Source of the DNA: Aurelia coerulea
Taxonomy: Eukaryota; Cnidaria; Scyphozoa; Semaeostomeae; Ulmaridae
NCBI GenBank assembly: GCA_039566865.1
Contig: CM076944.1
Coordinates: forward strand, 8,826,501 to 8,890,500
Length of the DNA: 64,000 bases
Reading direction: 5' to 3'
Shown here: positions 22,045 to 64,000 of the stretch, piece after piece
How the letters are laid out: each line of letters starts with the position of its first letter
How positions within the stretch are numbered: position 1 is the first letter of the stretch
Program-made: the position numbers and the translations under genes
The notes under the pieces: model-generated
What the model saw: only the letters and a program-made list of their open reading frames with translations
Told to the model about the DNA's origin: nothing
Databases searched by the model: none

Positions 22045-22327
22045 CATGGAGCATTGCGGACACCTTTATTTTGTAGGAAATTTTTATTCGATACTACTAC
22101 CTTAAGTCCTCTGCGGAGGAGCATTGCTCGCGAAGCGAGCTACCTCTCCGAAGGAGTGAGCTAGCGTAGCGCTTGGGAAGATTTGAAGTGCTACGCTAGC
22201 TCGCTCCTTCGGAGAGGTAGCTCGCTTCGCGAGCAATGCTCCTCCGCAGAGGACTTAAGGTAGTAGTATCGAATAAAAATTTCCTGCAAAATTTCCTACA
22301 AAATAAAGGTGTCCGCAATGCTCCATG
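22045..22327. mobile_element. 283-bp near-perfect hairpin MITE
   Basis: The two arms (about 130 bases each) are almost exact reverse complements, running from CATGGAGCATTGCGG inward through CTCCTCCGCAGAGG-type sequence to a short loop near 22180. Flanked by the 7-bp direct repeat GTAAGTA (22038-22044, 22328-22334). Non-coding. It would form a long hairpin in single strands or RNA. Confidence 0.88.
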
Positions 22328-22440
22328 GTAAGTATAATCGATCATGAATAAAATATTATACTGTTATGAATGGTGTATCGTACTTTTTCACCATTCTTCA
22401 TCTATTTTCTTCGAATTTCTGCATTCGAGTAAGCGATTTG

Positions 22441-22506
22441 TGCGTAGTGACGTCATCATGCGCAAAGATCTAGGAGATATATTCGCGAAAGATGACGTCA
22501 CTACGC
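22441..22506. repeat. Short inverted repeat with TGACGTCA sites
   Basis: TGCGTAGTGACGTCATC pairs with GATGACGTCACTACGCA across a 32-base loop. Each arm contains the cAMP-response-element octamer TGACGTCA. It may be a mini-MITE or a regulatory dyad; function is unknown. Confidence 0.65.
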
Positions 22507-22559
22507 ACGAGTCGCATATCTAAGTATGTGACATCGCTAAGAAAAGGCGAAAATGGTGG

Positions 22560-23035
22560 AAACTATAGCAAGTGCAAATCACCAAAATCAGATAAACCCG
22601 GGGACCTTCCTGGCATTGACATTGAGAGTTTGGATAGTAAGACTATTTGCAAATTACTACTATTTGGTAGCCCAAACGTAAATGTGATTGTGAACAGAAT
22701 AATTCTGGAAGCGACCATTTCCTTCATCAAATCAACACAGCGATTAGTCTAGAAATAAAACCATCAAATCACAACGCACCCCAACAGGTCAGTCAGAGAT
22801 ATATATCTTTGACGCACCTGGAACACCTAAATTTTTGTAATGTTTTTTTTTGTTAGACTAGATACTATCGTTGTATTGAACTGTTGTAAGTGTCGTTCGT
22901 AGTGAGAACTCGATGACTTTGTGTCCTTTCTCGCTACGAACGACATATTTTCTCCTTTTCTCAATTCTAGTTTAACTGTGTTGTCGTTGCTTTGTATATT
23001 TTAATATTTTATGATGTTATTATAAAAAAAACCCG
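22560..23035 (+). mobile_element. LINE 3' end: ORF2 C-terminus and 3' UTR
   Basis: A short frame (LPGIDIESLDSKTICKLLLF, then ILEATISFIKSTQRL, stop at 22750-22752) resembles the end of LINE ORF2 proteins (LLxGxxN...ILxATxxFIxxTxRF). A 3' UTR with a strong hairpin (22891-22945) follows, then an A-rich tail near 23025. Confidence 0.6.
22891..22945 (+). other. Hairpin in retroelement 3' UTR
   Basis: GTCGTTCGTAGTGAGAA pairs with TTCTCGCTACGAACGAC around the loop CTCGATGACTTTGTGTCC. A partner at 61666-61721 keeps the loop but has different paired stems. Confidence 0.75.
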
Positions 23036-23760
23036 GTTTTTCTGAGAAGAACCGACTTTATCTGAAGAAAAAACGGGTTTATCTGCAAATCTGCCTGAAG
23101 CTTTTTCTGTTGGAAAAATTTAGTTTGTTTTTCGAAAAAAAAGTTTTCTGTTTTTCAGAAAAACTGAGTTTACCTGATAAAATTGTCACAATTTCAGAAA
23201 ACCCGGTTTTTCTCTGAGACTTTGTCAACTGCACCGAGCAATTCAGAGAATTTGCAGAAAAACCGAATGCTCGGCTTTAAAACCGAATGCTTCGGAAAGA
23301 CCTAGTTTTTTTCCAAAAAACCAGTCCATCAAATAAACCGAGTTCTTCGGAAAAACATAGCAAAATAAAAGCTACACATTTTAAATCCATATTCCTTGTG
23401 AGTTGCAAGAAGAAGCTGTATAAATTGCACAGGACTACTGCCGAAGGCGAAATTAGAAAAACAGAAACTGGAAAAACTTGGTTTTTCTGAAACAAACTTG
23501 GTTTTTCTGAACAAATTCACTTGTCGGTCATTCTCAAAAACTCAGCAAACATCTCGAGAATATTCCTTTTTTGGCGATATCTAACGAAAACAAATATATT
23601 TGACACGAAAGCCACCAAAAGAGAGAAGCTGGGATTTTCTCAGAAAAACTGGCTTTTTCTGGAAAAAACCAGGTTTTTCAATTAGAAAATCAAAACTGAG
23701 CTTTTCTGAGAAATACCGGGTTTTTCTGATTTTGGTGACTTTCGCTTGCCACAAGAAACA
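23036..23760. repeat. Degenerate repeats of ACCGGTTTTTCTGAGAA type
   Basis: Many imperfect copies of AAACCGAGTTCTTCGGAAAA and CCCGGTTTTTCTGAGAA in both orientations. No coding signal. It lies directly 3' of the HECW stop codon, so it may be part of its 3' UTR or beyond it. Confidence 0.6.
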
Positions 23761-23894
23761 GTACGATTCACCGTTCATGACAGTAAAATATCTTGTGTGA
23801 TCATCCATAAAACCAGCCCCAGATTCGTCCGTCAATAGTTTTGGGCTCATCCGGTCTTTTCATGTTCCGCAGTAAATGGAAAATCACCTATCAA

Positions 23895-63393
<39,499 letters not shown>

Positions 63394-63530
63394 CTAGAAA
63401 TGCGCAAGAAAACGTATGTCAACCTTGCAAAACAAGTATCCAAGAAAGAAGCGTGCAAGAGAATGTATCTTACAGTTAATTGACGGAGATATGTAGATAT
63501 AATCTATAAATAGGAAAAGAAAACGCTTAC

Positions 63531-63550
63531 CCATTCTGTTGTTCCCTTAG
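63531..63550 (-). CDS. HECW: Possible 20-base micro-exon of the HECW gene
   Basis: Read on the minus strand, an AG precedes and a GTAAGC donor follows a short stretch ending GGAACAACAGAATGG. It would end in phase 0, which fits the next exon (63304-63393), and would add about six residues just before the WW core. It is too short to recognise. The true upstream exon may instead lie outside the window. Confidence 0.25.
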
Positions 63551-64000
63551 CTAAACAATATCCACACTAAACTTATTCCAAGTCTGAGTTCCAATGAGAG
63601 AGCGTCAGCTTTATATGTGGGACAGCGTCAGGCAAGGACCAAGACTGACTATGCCGAGATTAAAAGTAAGACTTGTAGCAAGTCGATATCCACCCACGTG
63701 TCAAAAGCATCAAATACAATAGGCGAATCTTAGATCTGCATGAGCAACTCTAGAGTTAGCTAATATCTATTTCCGTCAACTAACTTCAACTAAAATAAAA
63801 GCTAGTGGATAATCTAAAGAAGATTTGACCCATATTCGAGATATTTCGAAACTAAAATTACAAATGACACTTTGGACATATCAATCTCTCAAATGAGGCT
63901 CTTATTATGTGGTGATAGATCTTCTCAATGGCTTTATCAGAGAAATATACTTAAAGCTTTTATGTCGTTATAAATACGATTCCTAGCCTCGCTTTATCAG

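Overview
This is a eukaryotic (animal) genomic window. It is AT-rich, intron-rich and crowded with transposable elements. There is no bacterial-style gene organisation: most open frames are short, and the only convincing host gene is split into small exons with GT/AG borders. The mix of a HECW-type ubiquitin ligase, CR1/L2-like LINE fragments and abundant inverted-repeat DNA elements suggests a marine invertebrate. A cnidarian such as a coral or sea anemone is my best guess, but that is an inference and not proven by the sequence.

The right two thirds (about 23.9 to 63.4 kb, minus strand) hold the 3' half of a HECW/NEDL-type HECT E3 ubiquitin ligase. I assembled 14 exons by hand. All phases agree and the total is 1761 bases: 586 residues plus a stop. 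In order they encode the second half of a WW domain, a Pro/Ser/Thr/Gln linker, the HECW helical box, a polyQ linker and a complete HECT domain. The catalytic cysteine lies on the last exon. The 5' half (C2 domain, first WW) lies beyond position 64000.

The left third (1 to about 23.5 kb) has no recognisable host gene and is built of nested mobile DNA. A LINE with a YADD reverse transcriptase (3.56-10.11 kb) is itself split by 3.5-kb and 0.96-kb insertions. It sits between two ~380-bp direct repeats, inside a large inverted-repeat element whose ends read GGGCCTGTTTAYATG. Further right are a duplicated ~405-bp block, a hAT MITE with an 8-bp target duplication, a decayed hAT transposase inside a GGGTAGGGTGGGG-ended element, a reverse-transcriptase fragment inside another inverted-repeat element, and a near-perfect 283-bp hairpin.

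The ligase introns carry more elements. These include four copies of a palindromic family, each with its own 9-bp target duplication (Mutator-like). There are also pogo-like and mariner-like TA-flanked MITEs, TTAA-flanked MITEs, a CACTG-ended 3.9-kb element, an 18-bp minisatellite, and more GGGCCTGTTTAYATG elements holding LINE 3' ends. The most notable structures are that element class with swapped GC-rich inner words, the LINE between very long direct repeats, and two retroelement-like 3' ends that share a hairpin loop but have different, still paired, stems.
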